Source of the DNA: Chelonoidis abingdonii
Lineage: Eukaryota; Chordata; Testudines; Testudinidae
Direction of reading: 5' to 3'
Assembly (NCBI RefSeq): GCF_003597395.2
Contig: NC_133790.1
Coordinates: 20,798,869-20,862,868, forward strand
DNA length: 64,000 nucleotides
The notes under the pieces were generated by a model, which saw only the letters and a program-made list of their open reading frames with translations, made no database searches and was not told the origin of the DNA. Both the position numbers and the translations under genes were made by a program. Below are positions 1 through 12,200 of this stretch, piece by piece. The stretch's first letter is position 1, and each line of letters starts with the position of its first letter.

Positions 1-140
1 TTGCTTATAAAATCAGACATAAAAATACAAAAATTGCTTACTTTCTCATTTTGTCTGTATGAAATTTTAGTTTGTACTGACTTTGCTAGTGCTTTTTATG
101 TAGGCTGTTGTAAAACTAGGCAAATATCTAGATGAGTTGA

Positions 141-205
141 TGCACCCCCTGGAAGACCTCTGTGTACCCCCAGGAATACACATACCCCTGGTTGAGAACC
201 ATTGG
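141..205. repeat. MITE end of hAT type
   Basis: The run of C-rich 'GTACCCCC' and 'GTACCCCTGG' phrases leading to GGTTGAGAACCATTGG is the end of a dispersed non-autonomous DNA transposon common in turtle and crocodile genomes. Assignment is from recognition of the phrase, not from a search. Only one end is present. Confidence 0.4.
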
Positions 206-239
206 CTTGGCAGTCACCTAACTTGTACCCCACTGCCCA

Positions 240-430
240 CGCTGCTTTCCATGACATCAGGGTCTATCGGCTCTGTCTAGTCTTAATTATTGTAATCATC
301 TCCTGTCTGGTCTCCCATGTTCAGTCTGCTCAAAATGCTACTACTTATGTCCTTTGAACACTTTCATTATCTTCCTTCCTTTTACAGCATCATATCAAGT
401 TAGGTACAACTCCTTTAGTCTCCTGGGAAA
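240..430 (+). mobile_element. L2/CR1-L3-like LINE fragment
   Basis: One frame reads NYCNHLLSGLP followed by VQSAQNA. These phrases are typical of the C-terminal part of reverse transcriptase ORFs of L2/L3/CR1-like LINEs. The reading frame is broken by stops soon after, so this is an old fragment. Confidence 0.45.
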
Positions 431-1677
431 ACCTCACCCATTACCTATAATTCTATGATTCTAAATTCCTCATAAAAAGTCTATACTCATCACACTTTTC
501 AGGATCAGTCCCTTAGTCTGAATTTAAGTAATTGCCACCTAATTGAGAGATAAAATAGCTTATTAAGAAAGTAACATCAGTAGAACATGAGAGAAACCCC
601 TTACCAAATGAGGGAAATGGTAGCTTGTGTATAGGGATTTATAGTGCTAAGAAACTGGCACTTGGGAACATATAAGCACACAGCTTTGCTCTGCCCTCTC
701 TCCCCCCCGGAGAAACCACAGCTGCTGCTGGACTACAGCATCCCATCTGCATGCCTGAATTGGGCCACTCCAGTGCTGCACTCAGCAGAGAGTGGTGTAA
801 TACTCACAGTCTCACAAAGGTATGCTAACCAGTTTCACTTTTTTTTTTTTTGACTCTCTCATCACTTGTATTAATGTTTATCTCACTGTCTGAAATTTCT
901 CAAGCCCTAGACACTACAGTGACTGGTCCTATCCACAGGTGTCTTACTCCTAAATGTGCTGCTGTTGCTAAGTTTATGACCAGCAAAGTGAGAACAATTT
1001 GGTTGACATTTCCCTTATCAAATATGCTCCGAGGTGCACATCCCACTCTACTGCCTCAGAGATTAATTCTACAGTGTCTTATTTGAGTTAGAGAAATCTC
1101 ACTACCTCTGTACCTCTAACTTGCCTGCCAGGGAATGTATTTTCATTTCCTTTTCCACATCTTTTTGTGTATTATAATTACAAACATATTAACAAGCTGT
1201 TTCCTGCAGCTACAGCTCTGAACGCTTTGTATGGCTTCCCCTTTGTACTATGCACGGGCCCATACTTGCCACGTTATCACAAGTGCAACATGCATGGCTG
1301 CTTGTCTCAGAATATTTGCCATTGTACCTTGGCCCAGAGTACAGTGGGTCTACTGAGACTGGGATGATTGCTCCCCACACTTTAAATTGGCTCTAAATTT
1401 CATCCTGATTCTGTTTGAATCAACTGGAATTTGCATAACTAGATTTTTACTATGAAAAGTACATGGAACCTGAACGACAGAAATACCATTGATTGCTGCT
1501 CCATAGGAATGTTTCTTAATTGTTAGGTCATCCTTTGGTTCTTTCCTTATGGTTCCATTTTCAGTTTTCCATTTAAATTAATTCTAGATATAAAAGTCAT
1601 ATGAAGAAAATAATTTCAATTAACCTGAAGAATTTCCTTCTCTTTAAATGTTTCTGAGGGGCACCTGGTCTGTCTGC

Positions 1678-1990
1678 ACCTAGCCTTAATTTCTGTAACT
1701 GGCTTGTCTGGCTTCCATGTCTTTCACCTGTTCCTCCTGTAGTCTGTTAAAAAATGAGGCTGCCCAAAGTAAACTTCCCATCCCTACACTCCATCAGTGT
1801 TTCTTTAATCTTTTCATTAGCTACCTGTCTTTTACAACATCCTATTATTTTTTTTCCTCATCTACATAAAGTCCTCCATAATCTTGCCTCATATAGTAAT
1901 CCTCTGCTCCATTTTGCCTGCTCCTGATGCCTTTACCAGATTTATTACTTTATTCCTCTGACTTTTCCCATTCTTGATGATGTGCCTCTT
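1678..1990 (+). mobile_element. L2/CR1-L3-like LINE fragment
   Basis: Translation gives LNFCNWLVWLP, then a phrase like LHKVLHNLAS further on, matching the same LINE RT C-terminal region as the piece near 240-430. It is older and more eroded, with frame breaks. It is probably a separate insertion of a related family. Confidence 0.4.
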
Positions 1991-2231
1991 CAGGGTGGCC
2001 CTACTGATTTATTAAGTAAGGGGGAAAATATGTAGTTCTGTCTAATGCACAAAGTAAACAAACAAAAAAAGAAATATGTTCCCCTCTAATCTAGTAGTTA
2101 TAGGAATCATAAGCTCTGGTTCTGCAAGCACTTATACATATGCTAAATGTAAGGAGATGAGTAAGAGGTGATGTTACTTGGAACTAAAGACCTGATCCTG
2201 TGCTTAACTTTAAGCATGTGTGTAGTTCTAG

Positions 2232-2355
2232 TAGGTTGATCAGATGTCCTTATTTTATAGGGATAGTCCCGATATTTAGAGCTTTTTTTTATAGGGGTTC
2301 CTATTACCCGCCACCTCCCATCCCGATTTTTCACACTTGCTATCTGGTTACCCTA
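2232..2355. repeat. Short TIR element (MITE)
   Basis: The left end TAGGTTGATCAGATGTCC and the right end GCTATCTGGTTACCCTA are imperfect inverted repeats around a centre containing 'ATTTTATAGGGATAGTCCCGA'-like sequence. This is a well-known short dispersed element of turtles and crocodilians. Class is uncertain. Confidence 0.55.
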
Positions 2356-2931
2356 AGTTCTAGTGAATTTGGTGACACTACTCGTGTGCTTACTTAAGCA
2401 CAGGGGCCTCTAGTAGGTACAAAATTGTCAAACAGAATAGTCTCCAATTATTATTTTTGTAAATGAAGGCTTTAATTCTGAAGCCATTTAGGAGGCCAGC
2501 AGCGAAGTGGCAGGACATGAAAATGCCCTGCACAGCTTCACTCCAGCTTTTGGGAAAGACAATATTTAATAAATAGAGTTGACTTAATGCTGGCTGTCAC
2601 CAAGGCCTCATTCGTGCAGGCTGCTCTGTCTGGGCAAACCCTTACATCCGTGTGAAGCCCCGCTCAAGCCAACGGAACTCTGCATACCTGCAGGACGGGA
2701 GCTTCGTGGAGTCGCTGGTAGGGCTAAGGCCCGAGCCTCTCTTGCCCTTGAGGGATTGAAGACAAAATATAATTCTCCTAGGAAACTGCGCATCGCTCAG
2801 CTCCCAGGGCCTCGGATGGGGCTACCTCACTGCGGGACCAAGGCCGCACGCGGGCCAGGCCTAGAGCTGCTGAGCAGCCGGGACCGTACTGCCCGGAACC
2901 CGGCTACCTGTGAGCCTGGGCCACACACAGA

Positions 2932-2990
2932 ACTACATCTCCCACCACGCATCGGGGGGGGGGGCGAGACTACGTTTCCCAACATGCATC
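2932..2990 (+). promoter_or_regulatory. Two tandem ZNF143 (STAF)-like sites
   Basis: Two copies of an ACTAC..(T/C)TCCCA(A/C)CA(T/C)GC-type motif start at 2932 and 2969, 37 bp apart, about 180-240 bp upstream of the MED15 ATG. The known ZNF143/STAF long site has the form ACTAC-n-TCCCA-n-CATGC. A weaker third match starts at 3028 (ACTTCATTTTCCAGCGC). A poly-G run separates the first two. The function is inferred from the motif only. Confidence 0.55.
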
Positions 2991-3062
2991 GGGGGAAGAA
3001 CGGTTAGCGAGAACGAGGCCAAAGGAGACTTCATTTTCCAGCGCAGTAGCGCGCCCACTGCG

Positions 3063-3085
3063 CCGGAAGTTGATGTCACTTCCGG
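3063..3085. promoter_or_regulatory. Inverted pair of ETS sites around a CRE-like core
   Basis: CCGGAAGT (3063-3070) and its exact reverse complement ACTTCCGG (3078-3085) face each other. The intervening sequence forms TGATGTCA (3071-3078), one base from a CRE (TGACGTCA). The pair lies about 90 bp upstream of the MED15 start codon, a typical place for core sites of TATA-less housekeeping promoters. Confidence 0.6.
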
Positions 3086-3171
3086 GTTAGCCTGTGGCGG
3101 ATCGTCGTCAGCGGCGGAGGGAAGCGCGGCGGCGGCGCCAGGGGCAGGCGGCGGTGGCGGCAGCAGCGGGG

Positions 3172-3239
3172 ATGGACGTGTCTGGGCAGGAGACCGACTG
3201 GCGCAGCGCGAACTTCCGGCAGAAGCTGGTCAGCCAGAT
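3172..3239 (+). CDS. MED15: MED15 coding exon 1
   Basis: Codes MDVSGQETDWRS... to VSQ and two bases of the next Ile codon, the start of the KIX domain. The donor is AT|GTGAGT at 3240. The exon sits inside the CpG island. The 5' UTR start is not defined by the sequence. Confidence 0.96.
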
Positions 3240-6200
3240 GTGAGTATGGGGCCCCGTGGGGACGCGGGGGCGGAAGCGGAGCAGCCTAGGCCGCAAACGC
3301 GCCCTGCTTCGGCTGCCCGGGCAGGGAGACGGGCTGGGCAGCCGGGACACTTCTCGCGCTACTGCCGGAGGGTGGGGGGGCTGCTCCCCGCAGGCGCCTG
3401 TCTCTGGAACTGGCAGGCCGGCCCGATGTGCCTCCCTTTTGCCGTGTTGCGCCGCCCCCGTCCTGGTCGGCAGCCGCTTCCCGTGGGGGTGGCCCCAGGG
3501 GCTGCCTGCCTCCTTGCTGCCCGCTGGCAGCCCCCGCCACACACTCCCCGCCAACCCGACTGTGTGTCTCTGGGGCTGGCTTCCTTGCCCGCGGCTCAGT
3601 TATCCGAAGCCAGCCGACCACGCCGCTACTCCTGTCCCCTTCCAGCGGCCTGGGTGGGGAGGCGTCCCAATTCCCCCTCTTCCATTCCCCGCTATGAACG
3701 CACTCCGGGGGAGGCTGGCCCCGCTGCTTTCTCCCCTGAGCTCCCTTACAGCCTCTTCTGTGGGATCTGCTGACCACCCCCTGCGGCTTCCTGACCAACC
3801 TGGTAGCTTCTGCGGTTTAACAACAATGTTAAATAAACCGCTGGCTGTACGGGCCCTACCCTCTGCACTGCTTTGTTGCTTATAGGTAGCAAATAATTCC
3901 AAACAGGCTTAACATTTCTATTCTGATGTTTAGATGTTTCACAATTTAACCACCTGGCCTCATTCCTATAACCCTTGTTCCCTATCCTATTTTATTTGTT
4001 TTGGTCTTCATGGAGGTTCATGTCTGAATTTAGGTTATAAACTATTCTGGGCAGAGAGCAGCTTTGCTTGTGCCTCACATGCTTTTTGGGTGCCCAGAGC
4101 TAGTATGTTACACTTTTAATTTGTTCTTTGAAGTCACTTGTCTTACACAAAGACAGTCCACAGGGGCAAGGAAACTTGGAGCTAATACGATTAAACTCTT
4201 TTTTTTTTAACGTCTGTGCATGTCAATCTATAGCAGTCTTCTGTCAATGGTATTTAAAAAATGGATGCTGATGAATTCCTTCAAGAGAAGCTTAAAATAA
4301 CAGTTTAAGTAAATGCATCAGTCTTAGCAAACAAAATCTTAATTAAAAATAAAATAGTTGTATAATAAGGAATGCCACTTAAACATTTAAAATTCTGGAA
4401 ATTGGAAAGTAGGAAGTATTAAAATACCCTCTCAGTTCATGGGCTGTTTTGCATTATTTTAAGCACTGACAGTTTTCCTCAGGTCCAAAATCTTTTGTGT
4501 TCTACAAGTGACAGTGCCTCCACTGAACTACATAGCACATCTCAGACATGAAAGTAGCCATACATATTATCTTAATTAAAAAAAAAATGCTGGTATTGGT
4601 GAATCATTATTATAGTGCTTTTATAGAGATTGGGTTCATGTGTCACATCTGAAATTAGTTTGGCGGTTTCATCTTGTTGCAGTTAGAATAAAATAAGACT
4701 TGCCACAACCAGGGGTTATAATAGCTCGGTGTGATGTGTAGCATCAGGTTTGGGAGCTGTTGCCTAGGAATGTTTTTGAGGTCTGATCACGCATTGGTTC
4801 CTCTTCCTATGCTTCTGTTTTCACCTTCAGTGAGTCATAAGTAACTGACATGTAAAGGAAATAATGAAAATAATTACTATGTAGATTTCCTTTGGAAAAT
4901 GTTCTGTAACCAGAGAAAGTGTTTTAACAAGATCTTGCAAAATAGTCCTGAAAACTCACTAGTCCACGCACAAATCTTCTCATTCACCTTTACAAGATGA
5001 TGATAATTACTGTTACTTGCCATTAACAAATATTCATGCTATTGAGAATTGTTTAAAATTAAGTGTATGAAAATATTCAAGTGACCCATCTTTAGAGAGA
5101 GTCTCTTGGATATGGTATAGCTGCATATGTGGTAAATGAGGCAGCTTCTGTTACTGCGATTTCAAACATGGATTCCCTCTATCAGTCTGATTTTAGGCAT
5201 TTGCTGGAGATAGCCATGAGATGGTGGTATGGCCAGAAGCAAAACATCCACGCTAGTCTTGTTTCAATTATAAATAGCCTCGGATACTAGTGGCCACTAG
5301 GTTTTGTTGACTTTTCTGCAAAGCTTTTGGGAATGGATGTGAAGATGCTTGAGTACATTTGCTCTTTTGAGAACTCCAAAGGGTAGTAAGAGGTGCTTAT
5401 TGTTCCCTGCAGGGGGTTGTCTTGTGCAAGGTTCCATCTTATTTATGTGCGTGTTTCAACTGGTAGGGGCAGTAAGGTTGTCAGTGGTGGATGACTCTTA
5501 GACCTTAAGATTCTTTTTGATTAAATGTGGATGCTACAGTTCCTGTGATCTCCAACTGTTTGAGAGAACTGAGGAAGTATATGGTAGAGAATGGCTTAGG
5601 CTCATCTTGGATATGATGGAAGCTGTGCTCCTAGATACAGGAAAATGTTAGAGGAGTGAGTGGGGGCTGAGAATGTCTTTTGTTTGAGATGTATGTCCCA
5701 CACTTCTCAGTGAGATTCAGTCTTTGGGTTACTCTTGATCCATTGCTGTTCCTGGTTGTCAGCCGAGAATACCATGATGTGTCATTTTCCATCTATGGCT
5801 GCTCAGGAAGCTGAGACAGTTTCTCTGGTGTGTGTCTTGGTACTTGGCGCGATGCCCTTGTATCAAGATTATTGCAAGGTACTCTATTTGGGACAACCCT
5901 TGAAACCTTCAAAGCTTCATGTAGGGCAGAATTGAATGGTATGAATGTGAACAGAATATATAAGGGCTCTGCACAGGTGCCCTGTTTGGTTTAATTATAC
6001 TTACTATTTTTACACTGTAAACACCTAGATAGAAAGATGCCTGGTACTCATGGATTGCCTCTTGCTCTATATCTTCTCGTAGGAGTTCTAATTGGCCGGG
6101 TCCATTCTCACTGTAAATTCCTGTCAGACTCCCTATGGCCAGCATCAGGGTGTTTCCAGTAGAGAACTCCCATCACTAGATCCTGCACCCTTCAACAGTT

Positions 6201-9200
6201 TGCTCCAGTCTCAGGGCACTTTACAAAACTTATTTGCTCTCACTTTGTATTGGCCATTATTAATAATAGGAGAAGGTGATGCTATTGCTAGTAAAGAGTT
6301 GTTGAAAATAATCTGTTTTATTGATTTAAGGTGCTTATGTTTAGTATTCATCACTAACATTTAAAAAAGTGCAGAAATACAAAAATGTATTGATGATTTT
6401 CTTAAATTGTGTACAGAGGGAAGAAAAAGTACTGATCCTTAAACTGTCAATTGCAAAAACAAACTTATCAATGGGAGCCAGGTTATTGAAAAAGGTAAAA
6501 TTATCAGTATGGTACAAAAAGCAGTAATATTTGCCTGTTAATTCACTAGGACTTTAATAGTTAAACTTACAAGGTGCTCATACCAAAAGGTGTCTTTGGG
6601 TATATTATATATTCTAGTACATCTAAAAAACACAGTAAGATTGCAAAGTCAAGCACACCAAAGTTAAGAAATCCCAGAATTAAGGGTGACTGTACAACCG
6701 GCAGCTAGATTCCACTCTCATCACATTGTGTACCATAGTCCAGGCATATGCTCCAACAGACGATACAGATGAAGAGGACGAAGAGAGATTCTGTGCAGAA
6801 TTGAATGATGAAAGAAATACCAAACCACAATCTTGTCCCGGTTATGGGAGATTTTAATGCCCATATCAGAAATGAAAGACGAAGTTGGGAAACGATCATC
6901 GGCCCACATACAACTGGAACAGTGACAGACAGTGGCACAAGACTTCTTGAATTTTGTGCCAAAAACAATCTTAGTATCTGCAATTCTTTCTTCCAACATA
7001 AAAACATCACAAAAAGACCTGGATTTCACCAGATGGCCTTACATAAAATGAGATCAACTAAATCTGTTAGTAAGAGGTGGAAAACATTAGTGTTAGACAC
7101 GAGTATTCAGAGGAGCAGATATAGGGAGCAATCACTACTTGCTGAAAGCAAACGTCAGATTGAAGTTTAAAGTGCTCAAAAAGGAAAGAAGACGGATTAG
7201 TCAATACACGGAAACTACAAGGTTGCAGGATACGAAAAGAGTACCAGATAGAGGTCAAGTACAGGTTTGAGGCCCTTAAAGATCTTGAAGAAAACAAAGT
7301 GGAAAAATACTGGAATCTTTTCAAAACAGCTATGCTAGAAGCAGCTGAAAAGATAATTGGTAGAAAGAGAGGAAGCAGTAAAGAACAGTGGAAGAAGAAA
7401 CATGGAAAATTATAAATGAATGAAGAAAACAAAAGGTTCTAGTACTACAACATGTGATGGAAGAAACAAAACAAATCTACAGGAACCTTGACAAATCAGT
7501 AAAAAAAAAAACAGAGCAAAAAGGATAAGCAAAATGGGATTGAAAGTAAGGCTAGCGAAGCTGAAAGGGAAAGAAAGATACAAGAACGGTCTATGCTATC
7601 CTGAAACAGTTAACAGGATGTGGATCAAAATTCAGAAATGTCCCTGTGAAAGAGAAACGAGAAATTTTGAAAACACAGGAGGAACAAGAAAATAGATGGG
7701 TGGAACGCTCCAAAGAAATGCTAAACCAACCAGAACCAATGACAAGACTGGAATTTAACAATGATAAACCATTAGACCTAGATATAGATGTATCTGAGGT
7801 AAAAATCAAAGAATTAAAAAAGCACTGCAGAAGCTGAAAAACAGCAAGGCGCCTAGGTTGGACGGCATTCATTCTGAGATGCTTAAATTTGGAGTTGAAT
7901 ATGTGGAATCAGTCATCTGTTCGCTGTGCAACAGAATGTGGATGAAGGAGAAAATACCGGAAGAATGGACCCTCGGTATCATAATCAAGTTGCCAAAGAA
8001 AGGTAATCTAAACAATTGTTCAAATTGGAGGAGAGTAACACTTCTATCTGTCACAGGAAAAGTATTAGCAGCAGACCTCCTGAACAGAATGAAAGGAAAG
8101 ATAGATACCATCCTATGTGAGCAACAGTCTTGATTTAGACAAGGGAGATTGTGCAAAGATGCTATTTTCACTCTGCCATGGATTATTGAGAAAACAACTG
8201 AATTCCAAGGCAGTCGTGTCATCAATTTTGTGGACTTTCAAAAGGCATTCGATAATGTAAACAGAGAAACAATGTGAAAAATTGTGAAACAATATGGAAT
8301 TCCAATAAAATTATTCAACATTATGGAGGCATTCTATGCCAACTCAAAATGCTACATTAAAATGGAAAATCGATTTGAGTACGCCATTCAGCATCAAGAT
8401 ACGTATAAGGCAAGGGTGCGTCCTGTCTCCTTTTTTGTTTTTGCGAGTCATCAACTATGGATTAAAACAATGAGACAGTGATACATGTGGCCTAAAATGG
8501 AACCATTCAAGGCTATTTGGTCTAGACTTTGCTGATGACATTGCTTTTATTAATGAAGATGCCAACAGACTACAAAAATGCAAAAACCAAGTAAAAGTAG
8601 TAATGGAGAAGATAGATTTAAGATACAATGTAAAGTAATGTTAATGGGGACTACAGGGACAGAAATAAAAATTGAAGAAGAGAAACTGGAGAAGGTGGAG
8701 AATTTTACGTGTCTTGGAAGTGCCATCAGCCAAGATGGTACTAATTCTGAGGAAATAAGACTCAGGAAGGCAAACGCTGCATTTGGAAGACTCAGAAACA
8801 TCTGGCAACTCAAAAACATCTCCCTCAGGACAAAACTGAATGTGTAGAAAGCAATCGTTGTTGCCATCACAACATATAGCAGTGAAACATGGCAACTTAC
8901 CAAGAAAGATACACAAAAGCTGGATGCATTTCATCACAAATATCTGAGAAGAAGATTGGGAATAATATAGAGATAGGAAGATGAATGAAGAAGTCAGAAA
9001 AAATTACTGGACAAGGCACCCTCTCACAAATCTACAAAAGAAGACATCGGTGGCTGGGACGTGCTGAGAATGGAAAAAGAACACTTATTAAATACCGCCT
9101 TGAATGAAAGCCAGAAAATGCAAGAAGAGAGAGTAAAGACCATGAATAACATGGAAATGAACAGTTCTGAATGACGTCAAGCCTTTCAATGTGAAATGGA

Positions 9201-12200
9201 AAGATTTGGAGAGAAGGGCAGTTGACAGGCAAAGATAGCAATTGTGGGTAGCCCAATGTGCAGCAAAGCATGGGATGAACTAAGGTTTAAGTAAGGTACC
9301 ACCTTAATCTCACCCTTTTGTGCATTATGATAGTCTTTGCCCCCTATGTCATTCAGTGAACTGGTTAGATGGTGGTCACTGAACAGGTAGCTATTCAATT
9401 TTTTTTTTATCCTCATCATTCAGTGTGTGGCCCATGCAAGATTTATGCACACTATCCAAACCCAGTTCTGAATACAGAATTAGTGTTGTCATTGTAGTAT
9501 CTTAAATTCACTAGTGTTTGTAAAGAACTATCTTTACAACATCCAAGTGAGGTGACTTCATATCTCCCATTTTAAAATGTGAGCTAATTTTTGATGTCAA
9601 CTTAAAGAGCCAAGAGCCTGATTTTTCAAAGTAGTACTTTGAGAGCTCTGCTCTGAGTATATATTGACCTCAGTTGCAGTTGTGAGTCCTCAGTACTTCT
9701 GCAAATCAGATCCCTGGTGTCTCAAGATAAGTACCTAAAAAATGAACACACTGTGGCCACTTGTGAAAACCTTAGTTCGTGACTTGCTCAGTATCATGTA
9801 CGAACTCTATGGCAGAGGCAGGGATCAAATCTAATTCTCCAGGGTAGCATTTGGCTGCCTTACCCATGAGATCATCCTTTCTCTAATCCAGTGTCTCATT
9901 CACTGCACATCTTCCACTTTCTCAGCAAATGAGGCAAGGGTCCCACAAACAAACAACTCATTCTCTACCCAGCCTTGATTTAGTCCTGAGTACTGTCCCT
10001 CCTGTGCACTGAATGAAGCAGGTGTCCTATGAAAAAAATGATTGTGAGAGATGGCAATTTCCTTGACAAATAGTATTAAATTAAGTTAAATCTTACTGAA
10101 TCAAGTTTAAGTATCTTAAGAGTTTATTGTATTAAAAATGCAAATATTTATGTATTATTGTGGGCTTGCATGTAATGTCTCTGGAGGAAGACATTACTAA
10201 GGAAAACCAGGGAAAGTGTTAGCAGCTTCACAGGACTATTTAACGCAATGTGCCAGACAAGAGCGAACTTTTAATGTTAAGTGGGTTTTCCAGTTAATCT
10301 CTAGGGAGAGGATATGCAAATGTACCCCGTCTAGTTATGTAAGAATGCAGCCATTTGAAGCTTTGTCTGCTGATCATCTGTTATGTGAGGACAAGATCAG
10401 AGGCTCAAACTCTGTAAAGGAGTGACTCTCAGATTCATGGAGGTATTTGTTCTGTGCTAACAGCTGTTGTGAACTTGTAACCACAGGAAAACATGCTTGG
10501 TGGGGTTTGACTCCTGCCAGAACCCTTGTTGGAGTTGGGGTGATCTCTGGTAAGCTCATTAGCATGCATGTAGGCTCTTTTTTTGTTTTAATATTTTCCC
10601 TGTAATGCTTTCACCTTAAGAATAAATGTGCTTGCTTAGGAAAAGCTGTGTTGGACCTTAAATTGTGAACAATTACGCAATTATGCCTCTGAGGAGAATA
10701 ACAAAGCAGCCTGCTTGGGCAGTCTGACTTACTGGGGAACTGTGTAGCTTGGAAATATCCGAGTCAGAAGGAAGTGAGGTACATGTCTCTGTCCAAGCAA
10801 GGTGATGACTGGGGAGCCAGAAGCCTAAGGGTGAGTGCCATTGATGGATTACACAGGGAATACAGATGCTCTGAACTGTGGCAGTGATCATGTAACTAGA
10901 CTGTCATAATGTATACACGTGAAGGCTGAATTAGAATTACATGGGTGTGAGAATCGAAGATTAATTAGAGGGAGCTGGTCAGGCTTTTAGGGTTTTTGTA
11001 TTTAATTTACATTATTTCAATATAGTAAATTTAAGCCTTAATATAGGTTGTCATAATTTCAAATTTAATTCTAAAATAAAATTTAAAAATAGATTAAAAA
11101 AAACAAAAACAAGTTTATTCACCTTGTTCACAGCATGGTTCTCCCTCCCCACAGAGAGGAAAGTACCAACTTGGCAGACACAGGTTAAGCAGCTGGGTGA
11201 GAGGATGCAGGAACAGTGCAGGGATCATAGTAGTGAGGATGTTTCTGAAAGCGAAGGATAGAGCTGAGGCAGTGCAAGAGAGGAAGGATGGTCCACTGGC
11301 TAGCATCTGGACCTTGGGAGACCTGGGTTTAATTCCCTGCTCCATGACGGACTTCCTGTGTGATCTAGGACAAGTTAATTTGTCGCACTGTTTCAGTTTC
11401 CCATCTGCAAAAATAGGAAGGTGCTATATAATCCCCATCTCACAGGGGTGTTATGAGGATAAATACATTAAAGATCATGAGGTGCACTGATACTAGAGTG
11501 GTAGGGGCTGTAGCTGTATCGTTGATGGGTGTGGAAGTTTTGGGAAGAGAGACTGAAGTTCCCCAACACCACCCACTGAATAGCTCCACTTCTCCCTGCA
11601 CAGTTCCAACACATCTGTCATTGTTGCAGCCTGCATATTCTCCCTTCCACTGTTCAGACTTCTGTCTCACTACACCAACATGTCCCTTGTCATTCCATTG
11701 CATCAGTGCCCCCATGCATTCCTTTGAACCCTCCCATACCAGTTCCATTTTCCTCTTTGGGATTCCATGACCCCGGTAAGCTTGGAGGGATCAGGACGAG
11801 ATGGAAATGTGGTGGGGCTATGAGAAGTGTCCTGTACCAGTTGGAGGGAAGAAAAGACAGGAGAGTGGAGATGCTGGGGCGTGGTCTAAACTTAACATAT
11901 AGGTCAACAGCTACAGTGCTCAGGGGTGTGAAAAATCCACACCGAGTGCTGTAGCTATGCCTACCTAACTCCCAGCGTAGATGCAGCTAGGTTGACAAAA
12001 GAATGCGTCCATCAACCTAGCTTTTCATAAATCCATGATCTGGTTCTCAAACTCCGGGTCAAGACCCCAGAGTGAGTCGGGACCCCATTTTAATGCAGTC
12101 GCCAGGGTCAGCATTAGAGTCGCTGGGGTCTGGGGCTGAATATGAAGCCTGAGCCCCACTGCCTGGGGCTGAAGTCAAAGCCCAAGGGCTTAAGCCCAGG

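Larger units (their letters stand above)
1..2789. other. 5' flanking DNA of MED15
   Basis: This stretch holds no gene I can support. It contains decayed interspersed repeats, listed separately (about 141-205, 240-430, 1678-1990, 2232-2355), in otherwise AT-rich unique-looking sequence. The ORFs here are short, begin in unrelated sequence and show no family motif or splice context. Confidence 0.6.
2790..3720. promoter_or_regulatory. CpG island and MED15 promoter
   Basis: Base composition changes sharply to G+C-rich and CpG-rich sequence around MED15 exon 1, in contrast to the AT-rich, CpG-poor DNA on both sides. The island lacks an obvious TATA box and holds ZNF143-like and ETS-like sites just upstream of the start codon. 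It is the likely promoter of a broadly expressed gene. The long open frames here come from the lack of AT-rich stop codons and are not genes. Confidence 0.8.

Noticed and set aside
2910..3902. Several overlapping open frames of 60-290 codons on both strands in the CpG island.
   Set aside because: They are a by-product of G+C-rich sequence with few stop codons. Only the short MED15 exon 1 frame, ending at a good donor, is conserved.
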